Below, piece by piece: positions 16,275-24,741 of a stretch of 64,000 nucleotides of DNA; positions within the stretch are counted from its first letter, which is position 1, and each line of letters starts with the position of its first letter. Both the position numbers and the translations under genes were made by a program. A model generated the notes under the pieces. The model worked only from the letters and a program-made list of their open reading frames with translations. It was not told the DNA's origin and did no database searches. Origin of the DNA: Pseudomonadota bacterium (GTDB taxonomy: Bacteria; Pseudomonadota; Gammaproteobacteria; Steroidobacterales; Steroidobacteraceae); NCBI GenBank assembly GCA_023423935.1, contig JAFAEQ010000011.1, forward strand, positions 62,001 to 126,000, read 5' to 3'.

Positions 16275-18332
16275 ATCGGCATTGCCCTCCAGCACGCTCT
16301 GCTCGAGATGCGGTCGTTCGCCACCGTTCCACCGCTTTGCCCGATGGACTACGCGATAGCGCAACGGTCCGCCGTTGGGCTCCGTGCTTCGTGCGATCGG
16401 CCGGGGAATACACACGAACTCGGTTTCGATGAAGTCGCTCGCTGCGGTAACGACGGAATACCCATGTCCGCCGAGGTCGAGAAAAGTCAGGTGGGGAGAT
16501 AACGACGGATTGGTGAGCGCACGGGCCTTCTCGATGTCACCGGAGCGAGCATATTCGAGCGCGCTGCGCACGCCGCGCTTGAGCGTGAGATTGATCGTGG
16601 CTTCGGGTTTCGCATCCTTGCGATCCGCGAGATACAGCGGTCGCAGCGGATGGTCTTTGGGAAACACGTGCTCGACGGCTTCGACGAGTCCGGGCGCTGA
16701 GATCGAGCCTGTGATGAAGGACAGACCGATCGGTTCGAACGGTGCGGGCGGCAAGGCCTTGGCGGCATAGCCGGCCCAGAAACTGTGTCGATCGCCCGAG
16801 ACGGTGACGAAGCCTTCGACCTTGCGATCGCGAACCAGATCGTAGAGCTCGGCACGTTCGCGATATGCACCGCTCAGGTCTCCAGAGCCGAACGATGCAT
16901 AGCCGGCGCCAGGCCATGCGGACGTCAAGCCTTCGGGCAGATTCTGTGGGTCTGCGCGCCAGGCGAGCGTGCCATTCGACGCGGCCCAGATCTTCCATGT
17001 GGCGTTCGACGACAGCAGGGTCTCTTTGAACCACTGCTTTTGTTCTCGGCCGAGTAATGTGAACGCCGGCTCGTTCTTGCGGAAGTTCGCGATCCGCCGA
17101 TCGCCGAATGCGATTGTGTCCGGCGCCTGGCCCTGCGCGAACTCGCGGCCGGCGTCCAGGATCTCTGCGACTTCCTGCGGGAAGAAGTCGGGAAATGTGT
17201 CGTCTTGAAATGCAGCCGCCTCAGGACGATCCGTGGGGCTTTCCATCATGAAGCTGTGCATGTCCGTGATGATCAGATCCGCATTGCGGCCGTAACGCAG
17301 CGAGCGATATGCAGTCATGCTGCCGACGGCCGCTCGATTGTTCGGTTCCTCGCCGAAGCCGTGATCGTCGAACCGCTCGATGGGTCGGCTTTCCACGCGC
17401 GGCGGCGAGAATGTTTCGAGATCAGGACCGGAGGCCTTGCGCGCTCGCGATGGAATGTATTCCCACCACGCTTGATTCGCCGCGACACGCAGTGCCTGTG
17501 CTGGTTCGACCTTGCCTTCGAATTTGATGAAGCTTTGCCATCCCTGCCAGGAGAACTCGTGGTTGTCTCCGATACAAATGAACGGGAAGCGCGCACGAGC
17601 ATCCTGAATGTCGGGATCGCGGATATGTGCCCGATACACAGTTCGGTAGCCCTCCAGCGTGGTCGGTACGTGGAAGTTCCGTATCTTGCGTGCATCCGGA
17701 ACACGGCCGATATCGAACACGGTGCGGTCGTATCGATGCGATACCTCGTCCGGGTATTCGACGACTTCATAGATGAAGTCCCCGAGATGAAGCACGAAGG
17801 CCAGTTGCCGACCGGTCGCGGCGCGTTCGTCCTCGAAGATCATGCGCCGATACGCGTTCTGCGCGCCCTCGTTCACGCTCTGACACGACACGAAAGCAAA
17901 ACGTACCGGGCGGGGATCCGTCGGTGAGGGTGCGGTGAGGGTGCGTCCGATGCGGCTGCCGGCGCCGGTTTCATCGATGAAGCGATACCAATACACCGTG
18001 GCGGGACGCAGACCCGCGGCGAGGATTCGACACGTCCAGTCCGCCTTTGCACTCACAGGTGCGCGCACGCTCGCGACGACGCGTGTGAAATCCGGGTCAA
18101 GGGCCACTTCGGCCGTCAGCATCGACCGATTCCGGTCCTGAAACGCGCGCCGCGTCCACAGGATCACGCTGCCGTCGTCGGGATCGCCTGAGGCAACGCC
18201 GTCGGGATAGAGATCGGGTCGAGGTGTCCACTTCTGCGCCGCGGCATACGAGCCACGCGACCATGCCAGCGTGGCGCCCATCGCTGCGGCGGCCTGGAGG
18301 AAGTCACGGCGATTGATGAAGGTCTTCGCCAT
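16263..18332 (-). CDS. phoD: PhoD family alkaline phosphatase, Tat-exported
   Basis: The 689-residue protein begins MAKTFINRRDFLQAAAAMGA, a twin-arginine leader with INRRDF. It has the PhoD N-terminal domain (DGVASGDPDDGSVILWTR) and the metallophosphatase core: FAFVSCQS, VLHLGDFIYE, CIGDNHEFSWQG and a late VSGDRHSFW. PhoD enzymes are calcium- and iron-dependent phosphodiesterases/phosphomonoesterases in the periplasm, usually induced by phosphate starvation. No pho box could be recognised upstream. The length is somewhat above the usual 500-600; the extra is in the C-terminal region. Confidence 0.88.
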   Translation of the reverse strand: MAKTFINRRDFLQAAAAMGATLAWSRGSYAAAQKWTPRPDLYPDGVASGDPDDGSVILWTRRAFQDRNRSMLTAEVALDPDFTRVVASVRAPVSAKADWTCRILAAGLRPATVYWYRFIDETGAGSRIGRTLTAPSPTDPRPVRFAFVSCQSVNEGAQNAYRRMIFEDERAATGRQLAFVLHLGDFIYEVVEYPDEVSHRYDRTVFDIGRVPDARKIRNFHVPTTLEGYRTVYRAHIRDPDIQDARARFPFICIGDNHEFSWQGWQSFIKFEGKVEPAQALRVAANQAWWEYIPSRARKASGPDLETFSPPRVESRPIERFDDHGFGEEPNNRAAVGSMTAYRSLRYGRNADLIITDMHSFMMESPTDRPEAAAFQDDTFPDFFPQEVAEILDAGREFAQGQAPDTIAFGDRRIANFRKNEPAFTLLGREQKQWFKETLLSSNATWKIWAASNGTLAWRADPQNLPEGLTSAWPGAGYASFGSGDLSGAYRERAELYDLVRDRKVEGFVTVSGDRHSFWAGYAAKALPPAPFEPIGLSFITGSISAPGLVEAVEHVFPKDHPLRPLYLADRKDAKPEATINLTLKRGVRSALEYARSGDIEKARALTNPSLSPHLTFLDLGGHGYSVVTAASDFIETEFVCIPRPIARSTEPNGGPLRYRVVHRAKRWNGGERPHLEQSVLEGNADLSL

Positions 18333-18663
18333 CGTCGAACCCTCGAAGGGAAGTTGCCCGGGAGTCTGACGCGCAGAGCAGATCCATGGCAGGCAAATGC
18401 GGCGAAACGATGTTTATCTGCAACGACTCAATCAGGAAATCCTGAACGGACGGAAGCGCGTGCCGACCCACCCGAAGAGTTGACGCGATAGTGACACACG
18501 TCACAAAGTGCCTCGACGCGTTTGTGAAACGATGGCTTGGCCAGGGACCGGTGCGCCACCCGAATGGTAACCATGGATGGCCAACTATTCGGCAGTCCTC
18601 CCCGCGCTGGTCCCTGGCACTTTCCGCTTCCCGTGGCCCCTGGCTGTTCATGAGTCAACGCCA
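18333..18663. other. Gene-free stretch upstream of phoD
   Basis: No coding region with homology is visible. It holds the CRP-like palindrome at 18490-18505 and a 10-bp inverted repeat, GCCAGGGACC at 18540-18549 against GGTCCCTGGC at 18609-18618. The phoD promoter must lie here on the minus strand but no convincing -35/-10 pair was seen. Confidence 0.5.
18490..18505. promoter_or_regulatory. CRP/Vfr-like palindrome upstream of phoD
   Basis: AGTGA-CACACG-TCACA matches the CRP core TGTGA-N6-TCACA with one change. It lies about 160 bases before the phoD start. Function is inferred from the match only. Confidence 0.35.
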
Positions 18664-18778
18664 AGGTAACCTCTGATCAATTCTCCATTCGCAACCATAG
18701 TTGCTTCGCCCACCGAAGCATTTCAACCAGTTGCAGACTTGCGAAGGTCAGGGAAGTCGATAAATCAGAGCTTCCCTA
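18664..18778 (-). repeat. 115-bp MITE-like repeat, copy B (inverted)
   Basis: Exact reverse complement of 9140-9254 over all 115 bases. It ends 30 bases before the methyltransferase start at 18809, so it may carry or disturb that gene's promoter. No open reading frame. Confidence 0.85.
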
Positions 18779-18808
18779 GGTCACTCCGGCGGGGCGCATA
18801 ATCGGCTC

Positions 18809-19675
18809 ATGTCAGAGCCTGTCATTCGCGACGTATCGGACACCGCTTTCTGGATCGCCTGGCATCGGGCCGAAGAGACGATGCGATCGGATGCGCTGTT
18901 TCGCGATCCCTTTGCAGCGAGGCTCGCGGGAGAGCGCGGCATTCGCATCGCGCACGACATGCCCGCCAGCGGCTTCATCGGCTGGACGGTTGCCTTGCGC
19001 ACTCGAATCATCGATGAGTTCATTCGCGATGCGATCGATTCGGGCGTCGACACGATCCTGAATCTGGGAGCAGGGCTCGATGCCCGGCCCTATCGGATGG
19101 AGTTGCCCGAGGACCTGAAGTGGATCGAGGCCGATTACGCGCGGATCATCGAATACAAGGAACAGGTGCTGCGCGATGCGCAGCCGCTCTGTCGACTCGA
19201 GCGCGTGAAGATCGATCTGGCCGATCGCGGCGCGCGACAGTCCATGCTGTGCGATGTCGGTATGAAATCGCAGCGTTGCCTGGTACTGACGGAAGGCGTG
19301 ATCCCGTATTTGACTGCAGAGGACGCCGCGGCATTGGCCGATGACCTCCTCGAGCATCGATCTCTTCAGTGGTGGGTGCTCGACTACATGTCACCCGACG
19401 CACAGCGTCACCGTCGTGCCCGGCTCGGCAAGATCCTGCAGAACGCTCCGTTTCGTTTCCGTACCGACGATTGGTTTGCGTTCTTCGAGCAGCACGGTTG
19501 GCGCGCGAAGGAACTGCGCTACTACGTCGAAGAGAGCGCCAGAGTCGGACGCGCGGTTCCGCTGCCGGTATGGATGAAGGTTCTGTGGGGCGTGCGCGCG
19601 CTATTCATGTCGCCAGCGCGTCGCGATCAGTTGAGCAAGTCCGCAGGCTACGCGTTGTTGGAGAGAGTCGGCTGA
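18809..19675 (+). CDS. SAM-dependent methyltransferase, leucine carboxyl methyltransferase (LCMT/PpmP) family
   Basis: A 288-residue protein of the class I methyltransferase fold. The SAM-binding motif appears as TILNLGAGLDARPYRM (about residues 80-95), followed by WIEADYARIIEYKEQVL and the later VLTEGVIPYLTAED, the pattern of the LCMT-like O-methyltransferase family. The acceptor is unknown; related bacterial genes sit in secondary metabolite and polysaccharide loci. It is convergent with a glycosyltransferase gene and the two overlap by 28 bases at their 3' ends. Confidence 0.85.
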   Translation: MSEPVIRDVSDTAFWIAWHRAEETMRSDALFRDPFAARLAGERGIRIAHDMPASGFIGWTVALRTRIIDEFIRDAIDSGVDTILNLGAGLDARPYRMELPEDLKWIEADYARIIEYKEQVLRDAQPLCRLERVKIDLADRGARQSMLCDVGMKSQRCLVLTEGVIPYLTAEDAAALADDLLEHRSLQWWVLDYMSPDAQRHRRARLGKILQNAPFRFRTDDWFAFFEQHGWRAKELRYYVEESARVGRAVPLPVWMKVLWGVRALFMSPARRDQLSKSAGYALLERVG

Positions 19676-20817
19676 GCGCTGATCTGAGCAATCGCCAGCA
19701 GCAGATTGCGCTCGGAATCCTGCAGATATCGCTCTCGGGTTACGCGCAGGCGTTCTCGTAGCATTGCGATTTCCTCGTCCGTGGCCTCGAGCGCGCGACG
19801 CATCGCATCGAGCAGATCGGTCGTGTACGTGAATGCCGTGTCTTCGATGGCGTAGAAGCGCGCCAGCTGTTCGTGCGCGATTGGAATTGCATTGAAGCCA
19901 ACTGCGGCCGCAATGGACGAGGTCGACTTGCTCTTGAAGTAGGTCGGGTGGGACTCGGGGCTGATGAGCGGCAGGATGAAATCGACGCTGTTGAGCAGCC
20001 GGTAGTACGAGCGATAGCCGATGCCTTTCCAGGTATAGCGCACGTAGTCGGCGAGTCCTGCCTTACGTACCTCGTGCGCGAACTCGCGAAAGCGCTTGTC
20101 GAAACTGCGGCCCATCACGTAGACCTCGAAATCGGAGCGTCCCTCGGCTCTCAGCGCTTTCAGCGCATCGAGCAGCAGTCCGTAGTGTCTGCGTTTCGGA
20201 TCGAAGTAGCCCTGAACGCAGAAGCGGCGACGGCCGTTCGTCGGCGGCACGCTGGGCACCACGCTGTCGAAGAAGAAGACCGGATACATCGTGCCGGCGC
20301 GTGTGCGATCGGCAAAGTGCTCCGAAACATAGGGTGCGAGCACCATCAGCCGGCAGCGCGGATTCGCAAGATAAGGCTGATATTCGGGCTTGGAGACGAT
20401 GAAGCTGCCGTTGTGCAGAAATCCAAGAAACGGCGTATGAGCGAGGATGTCGTGCGCGCAGTTCAGCACCTCCGTTCCTTCGAAGGTGTTGAAGATCACC
20501 AGATCGAAGCGCTCCTTCCTGACCGCATCGAGAACGTGTCGTGCCTTCAACGTCGAATGGATCACTGGATGCAGGCCCGGCGCATGCACGAAGGAGTTCT
20601 TCATGCGATTGCGCCAGACATTGAATACGTGGACCTCGTACCCGAGCTTCTGCATCAGATAGACGGTGGTGAGATAAACCTCGTCATGTCGCGTGTAGCA
20701 CTCGACGATCGCACAGCGCTTGCGCGCAGGTGCATCTGCGGCGCGGGTCCGTTCCAGGGTGCCCGTTACGGTCGCGGTCGCGCCTGATTGCACCTGAACT
20801 CTCCCAGGGTGATCCAT
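19648..20817 (-). CDS. Glycosyltransferase-like protein, family not certain
   Basis: A 389-residue protein with a Rossmann-type layout of two domains: an N-terminal part with KRCAIVECYTRHDEVYLTT, FNTFEGTEVLNC and FLGFLHNGSF, and a C-terminal part with RRFCVQGYFDPKRRHYGLLL, YVMGRSFDKRFREFA and FILPLISPESHPTYFKSKSTSSI. The last resembles the donor-binding region of GT-B enzymes. I could not assign a family. The start at 20817 has cggaga just upstream; the frame is open for longer but has no support. It is last in a three-gene minus-strand run with a GT4 enzyme and a 2OG oxygenase. Confidence 0.65.
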   Translation of the reverse strand: MDHPGRVQVQSGATATVTGTLERTRAADAPARKRCAIVECYTRHDEVYLTTVYLMQKLGYEVHVFNVWRNRMKNSFVHAPGLHPVIHSTLKARHVLDAVRKERFDLVIFNTFEGTEVLNCAHDILAHTPFLGFLHNGSFIVSKPEYQPYLANPRCRLMVLAPYVSEHFADRTRAGTMYPVFFFDSVVPSVPPTNGRRRFCVQGYFDPKRRHYGLLLDALKALRAEGRSDFEVYVMGRSFDKRFREFAHEVRKAGLADYVRYTWKGIGYRSYYRLLNSVDFILPLISPESHPTYFKSKSTSSIAAAVGFNAIPIAHEQLARFYAIEDTAFTYTTDLLDAMRRALEATDEEIAMLRERLRVTRERYLQDSERNLLLAIAQISAQPTLSNNA

Positions 20818-20921
20818 TCTCCGAGGTGATCCGTGTGGAGTGCGTGGGCGCAGTCCAATGCGGTCTGTCGAACGTGAGTTCCGCGTGCGTGAAAAACGGG
20901 CGATCGTTGCTGCAGTGCGTA

Positions 20922-22088
20922 TCAGTGCGTGCCGGCGGCGTTCTGCGCTTCGTCCTGCGTTGGAAACACGCGCCACTCGACAATGGCCTGCAACCGCTCC
21001 AGAAACTGTGGCGCCGAATACTTGAGCATCACTTTCTCCCGACCGCGCTCAACGAACGAGCGGCGCATCTCCGGGTTGCTCAGCAGTGTGCGCAGGGCTT
21101 GCGCAATGGCCATCGGATCCTGCGGTGCTACTGTGAAACCATCGATCCCGTGCTCCACGACCTCGCTCGACGCATCCAGATTGCCGCACACGATGGGCAG
21201 ACCATGGAGCCAAGCCTCGAGGAATACGATGCCAAAGCCTTCTTTCGCAGACGGCAGCAGAAACACGTCCGACTGTTTGTAAAGACCGTGCAATTCCGTG
21301 TCGGGCACCCGTCCGAGGAACTCGACATGCTCGGAGAGCCCGAGCCTGTGCGCGAGCTTCTCGTGCTGCGCACGCAATTCACCATCGCCCACGATGCGAT
21401 AACGCAAGGTCGGATAATTTTCGCGCAGCAGCTTGATGGCCTGCAGTGCCGCCGGGATTCCTTTCAGCATGTCATGACGATCCATGCGCGCCACCGTCAG
21501 AACGACCGGCCGTTCGTCGCTGCCCGAGCTTGCCATTGGCACCGTGGGCAGCGGTGCGTCGAACGTCAATGCGTTCGGCAGGATATGAAAGCGCGGCTGT
21601 TCGAGCTGAAACGCTGCGCGCATGCGTTCCGCGGTGAAATGACTCACCGACACCACGTCATCGACGAGGTGATCGACCAGCCAGCGTGAAATGGAACGAT
21701 GGAACGGGGTGCGTCCGGCGTCCCAGGCTTCGACGCCATGGATGAACAGTACATAGCGAGCCCTGCGGAATAGCAGGCGGATGGGCCAGATCAGTTTGGC
21801 GAGACGCAGATGACCGATGTATGCCTGATCGATTCCGCGGCAATGCGCTTTGAACAGTAACCAGAGCAGGCGGCTGCGACTGCCTCGCGCCGATTCGACT
21901 CGTATGTGCGACGGCAGATCGGCATCGGGACGCACATCGTGCATGGCAATCAGCTCGAGCTCGCAACCGCGCTCGAGTGCGATGCGACTGAGTCCCAGCA
22001 GAACGCGGTTATCGAATCGCTGAATGCCGCCTACGGTGCCGATCCGCTCGTGAACCAGATGCACGATCCTGGATGCGCCCATCACCAT
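20922..22088 (-). CDS. Glycosyltransferase family 4 protein
   Basis: A 388-residue GT-B enzyme. The N-terminal domain begins RIVHLVHERIGTVGGIQRF with the GGIQ loop common in GT4. The C-terminal domain has VLTVARMDRHDMLKGI, YRIVGDGELRAQHEKLA, VEFLGRVPDTELHGLYKQSDVFLLPS and KEGFGIVFLEAWLHGLPIV, the EX7E retaining-transferase motif. It transfers a sugar from a nucleotide donor, probably in a surface glycan pathway. The ATG at 22088 is chosen since an upstream alternative (22184) would overlap the 2OG oxygenase and add a stretch without homology. Confidence 0.88.
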   Translation of the reverse strand: MVMGASRIVHLVHERIGTVGGIQRFDNRVLLGLSRIALERGCELELIAMHDVRPDADLPSHIRVESARGSRSRLLWLLFKAHCRGIDQAYIGHLRLAKLIWPIRLLFRRARYVLFIHGVEAWDAGRTPFHRSISRWLVDHLVDDVVSVSHFTAERMRAAFQLEQPRFHILPNALTFDAPLPTVPMASSGSDERPVVLTVARMDRHDMLKGIPAALQAIKLLRENYPTLRYRIVGDGELRAQHEKLAHRLGLSEHVEFLGRVPDTELHGLYKQSDVFLLPSAKEGFGIVFLEAWLHGLPIVCGNLDASSEVVEHGIDGFTVAPQDPMAIAQALRTLLSNPEMRRSFVERGREKVMLKYSAPQFLERLQAIVEWRVFPTQDEAQNAAGTH

Positions 22089-22167
22089 GTCGCTCGCGGA
22101 TGAGTGCGAACGCACATGCGTGGTGCATGCAAGGTCGCTCGCGCTTCGTAATGGCGGCAGAGCCGAT

Positions 22168-23004
22168 TCATCGAAGCAATCCATGCCACAGCTTGCGGGC
22201 GAAATTCAGCGCGAACGGCGGAGCGATCTGTTCTGCCGCGCGCTGCACGAGCGACTTTCTCTTGCGATAGAACTGCGGTGCGAATCGCGAGGAATGCGGC
22301 GTCACTCGATCGCCCTCGTTCACGCCGACCGTGTGGTAGTAGACCAGGAAGGAGTTGCGAGTGCGCTCGGGTGGACAGGCGAGCGGTTGCGGCACGCCGT
22401 GATAGTTCGGATACGCCACCTCGAACAGTGCAGTGCGATTGAACACGGGCTCGATCGTGACTTCGGCGCGAGTGGCTTCGTGATTCCACAGTTCCAGACA
22501 ACCGCCGTAATCCGAGCGCCAGTCCTTGTTCAAAAAGACGATCATCGCGAGCCGACGCGTCATCCCGGTGTCGTACGCGATATTGCGATCGGCATGAACG
22601 CCGAAGAAATCGCCCCGGCGCATCATCGCGTGTCCACCGCCTTGCAGATACGGATCGGGCAGGAGCTGCCAGATTCCCGTGATCTCGGAAAGCAAATAGA
22701 GAAAGGCGGCAGAATGCAGCAGAGACACGAACTGGCTGCCCGCGTTGCCGAGCTCGAGCGCCGATCGCATCCGCAGAGTGCGTTCCAGTCCGTCCTGATC
22801 GAAGGTCAGCCATTGATCTGCCGCGAGGCCCGGCGCCTCGACTATCAGATCCTCCAGCAGCTCATTCGGGAACAGATTGTCCAAACAGATGTGGGGGAAG
22901 GGCTTGGCTGTGCTGTACGAAACATGCAGATCGGCGAGATTGGCGGGGACGTTCACACGCCCACGCAAATAACTCCGCAGTGCTGTGGCGGTGTCGGTTT
23001 TCAT
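22168..23004 (-). CDS. 2OG-Fe(II) oxygenase (prolyl 4-hydroxylase-like fold)
   Basis: A 278-residue protein with the double-stranded beta-helix iron site: HADRN (HxD, about residues 137-141), the distal histidine in NYHGVPQPL and the 2-oxoglutarate-binding RTRNSFLVYY. The opening PFPHICLDNLFPNELLEDL is common in this subfamily, whose members hydroxylate proteins or small molecules. It is first in a minus-strand run with two glycosyltransferase genes, which suggests modification of a glycan or of a glycosylated product; that link is inference. Confidence 0.75.
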   Translation of the reverse strand: MKTDTATALRSYLRGRVNVPANLADLHVSYSTAKPFPHICLDNLFPNELLEDLIVEAPGLAADQWLTFDQDGLERTLRMRSALELGNAGSQFVSLLHSAAFLYLLSEITGIWQLLPDPYLQGGGHAMMRRGDFFGVHADRNIAYDTGMTRRLAMIVFLNKDWRSDYGGCLELWNHEATRAEVTIEPVFNRTALFEVAYPNYHGVPQPLACPPERTRNSFLVYYHTVGVNEGDRVTPHSSRFAPQFYRKRKSLVQRAAEQIAPPFALNFARKLWHGLLR

Positions 23005-23273
23005 GACGAATGCGAGCTTGCCTCCCGTGCTTTCGCTCTGTGTTCGCTGCGTCGCCCTTACCAGGAGCTATCGAGAACCCTGTGCCGAGATCGAAAGGGC
23101 TTCCACTGCCGGCACCCCAACGTTTGGGACTACACAAAGTATCCCTGGAATGCCCACGAAATGACGGGTTAATACTGAAAGCGAATCCAGACGTACCGGC
23201 AGCAATGCGGGTGAAACCGAGGTCTGTCCTCGAACTTGGCACAGGCTTGCTGCTTACGGTAGAGTCCGTCGCG

Positions 23274-23348
23274 ATGACGCGGATCATTAAAAGCACGCTG
23301 AAAACGAAGAAGCTCTTTGCGGGGCCTCTTTGCTGTCTGCGCGCGTAA
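23274..23348 (+). CDS. Putative asd leader peptide (24 residues)
   Basis: A short frame beginning MTRIIKSTLKTKK and ending LFAGPLCCLRA, with a weak Shine-Dalgarno-like TAGAG 9 bases before the ATG. Ten of the first 13 residues are Met, Thr, Ile or Lys, all made from aspartate semialdehyde, the product of the enzyme encoded downstream. Codons 16-20 contain a segment complementary to the 5' arm of the terminator at 23371. This is the classic leader-peptide arrangement of attenuators such as thrL and ivbL; I do not know of a described example for asd. Being short, its translation needs proof. Confidence 0.6.
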   Translation: MTRIIKSTLKTKKLFAGPLCCLRA

Positions 23349-23401
23349 CGAAACCGGTCAGACAGAATCCAAAGGCCCCGCCGGACTCCGACGGGGCCTT
23401 T
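23319..23401 (+). promoter_or_regulatory. Attenuator ahead of asd: antiterminator segment plus terminator
   Basis: The terminator is AAAGGCCCCG (23371-23380) pairing with CGGGGCCTTT (23392-23401), with inner CGGA/TCCG pairs, followed by cttatttct. The competing segment GCGGGGCC-tc-TTT (23319-23331), inside the leader peptide, can pair with AAAGGCCCCGC (23371-23381), leaving a 2-base bulge. The two structures exclude each other. No plus-strand gene lies close upstream that would need a terminator here (the 2OG oxygenase reads the other way), which points to control of asd, whose ATG is 46 bases on. Confidence 0.65.
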
Positions 23402-23446
23402 CTTATTTCTGGCTCCGTCTGTCCGGCCTCACATCGAGGACAGACA

Positions 23447-24520
23447 ATGCCATCCGCAGAACCCATCGCCCCCGTGCTCAGTCGCTCGCCCGCGGGACGC
23501 CCTGATCTTAAGAATCCCGTTGTCGCAGTCGTAGGTGCGACAGGCGCGGTCGGCGTCGAAATGGTCCGCTGCCTGGAGAGACGTCGCTTTCCGCTCGCGC
23601 AGCTGCGGGTTCTGGCATCGGCACGGTCGGCCGGGCAGACGATGAGCTACGCCGGTCAGCAGTTACGCATCGAGGAGCTGCGCGAAGACAGTGCGAAGGG
23701 TGTCGATATCGCGCTGTTCTCGGCGGGCGGATCGATCTCGAGGAAGTTCGCGCAGGCATTCATCGATCAGGGGGCGATCGTCGTCGACAACTCGTCGGCT
23801 TTCCGGATGGACCCGCAGGTGCCGCTCGTAGTACCCGAGATCAACGCCGATGCGATCGCACAGCACACCGGCGTCATTGCCAATCCGAACTGCGCTGCAA
23901 TCCTGACGATTACGCCGTTGTGGCCGTTGCATCGTGCGAACCCGATCCAGCGCCTGATCATCTCGACCTACCAGGCAGCCTCGGGTGCCGGCGCTGCGGC
24001 GATGGAAGAGCTGCGTGAGTCCACGCGCGCACATCTGAATGGTCAGGAGTATCAGCAGAAGGTGCTGCCGCATCCGTATGCGTTCAACGTGTTCAGCCAC
24101 AACACGCGCGTCGATCCGGCGACGGGCTACAACGAAGAAGAAACCAAGGTGATGCAGGAAGCACGCAAGATCATGAATGCGCCTGCGATGCGGATCAGTG
24201 CGACCTGCGTACGTGTTCCGGTGCTGCGCGCTCATTGCATCAGCGCGACGGTGGAATGCGAACATCCGATCGATGTCGCGCAGGTGCGGGCGCTGCTGGA
24301 GTCTGCGCCGGGCGTTCGCGTGGTCGACGATGTGCAGAACAACTACTTCCCGATGCCGAAGGATGCCTCGGGTCGCGACGAGATTCTCGTCGGTCGCATT
24401 CGCCAGGATCTGAGCGATCCGACGGGTCGCTCGGTGTCCTTGTTCATCGCGGGCGACCAGCTGCTGAAAGGTGCGGCGTTGAACGCAGTGCAGATCGCGG
24501 AACGCTTGCTGCAGCGATAA
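23447..24520 (+). CDS. asd: Aspartate-semialdehyde dehydrogenase
   Basis: A 357-residue enzyme that reduces aspartyl phosphate to aspartate semialdehyde, the branch point to lysine, diaminopimelate, threonine, methionine and isoleucine. Visible motifs are the NADP-binding VAVVGATGAVGVEM, the DNSSAFRM loop, the catalytic cysteine in ANPNCAAIL, and STYQAASGAG. It resembles the shorter Asd type common in Gram-positive bacteria and many proteobacteria. The ATG at 23447 has gagga 7 bases upstream. Expression is probably controlled by the attenuator described separately. It is monocistronic, with two hairpins after the stop. Confidence 0.93.
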   Translation: MPSAEPIAPVLSRSPAGRPDLKNPVVAVVGATGAVGVEMVRCLERRRFPLAQLRVLASARSAGQTMSYAGQQLRIEELREDSAKGVDIALFSAGGSISRKFAQAFIDQGAIVVDNSSAFRMDPQVPLVVPEINADAIAQHTGVIANPNCAAILTITPLWPLHRANPIQRLIISTYQAASGAGAAAMEELRESTRAHLNGQEYQQKVLPHPYAFNVFSHNTRVDPATGYNEEETKVMQEARKIMNAPAMRISATCVRVPVLRAHCISATVECEHPIDVAQVRALLESAPGVRVVDDVQNNYFPMPKDASGRDEILVGRIRQDLSDPTGRSVSLFIAGDQLLKGAALNAVQIAERLLQR

Positions 24521-24562
24521 CGCGCAGCTTCGTTCTGCGAATGCGGGTGTCTCCTGGGTCAG

Positions 24563-24588
24563 TGAGCCCCTGCCTGCGCAGGGGCTCA
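24563..24588 (+). terminator. Hairpin after asd
   Basis: TGAGCCCCTGC pairs perfectly with GCAGGGGCTCA around a 4-base loop, 42 bases after the asd stop. No T-tract follows directly, but a second small stem (AGAGC/GCTCT) abuts it. Confidence 0.6.
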
Positions 24589-24638
24589 GAGCATCGCTGC
24601 TCTGATTCGCGAACTCGTTTGGCTGAGCTTTTCTTGTA

Positions 24639-24661
24639 AGCGGAACCGCACGGGTTCCGCT
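24639..24661 (+). terminator. Second hairpin between asd and the repair operon
   Basis: AGCGGAACC pairs perfectly with GGTTCCGCT around a 5-base loop and is followed by gttgttctc. It lies 81 bases before the exonuclease start and probably isolates the two units. Confidence 0.55.
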
Positions 24662-24741
24662 GTTGTTCTCGATCGAAGCGGACTCATATCCAGGCAGCTG
24701 CCCCTGGTGGCTGCCTTCATTCGTTTCGAGGACTCGCACGA

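Noticed and set aside
23371..23401. Hairpin before asd as an ordinary terminator of an upstream gene
   Set aside because: The preceding gene is on the minus strand and starts at 23004; the nearest plus-strand gene ends at 19675. On the minus strand there is no gene ending here either.
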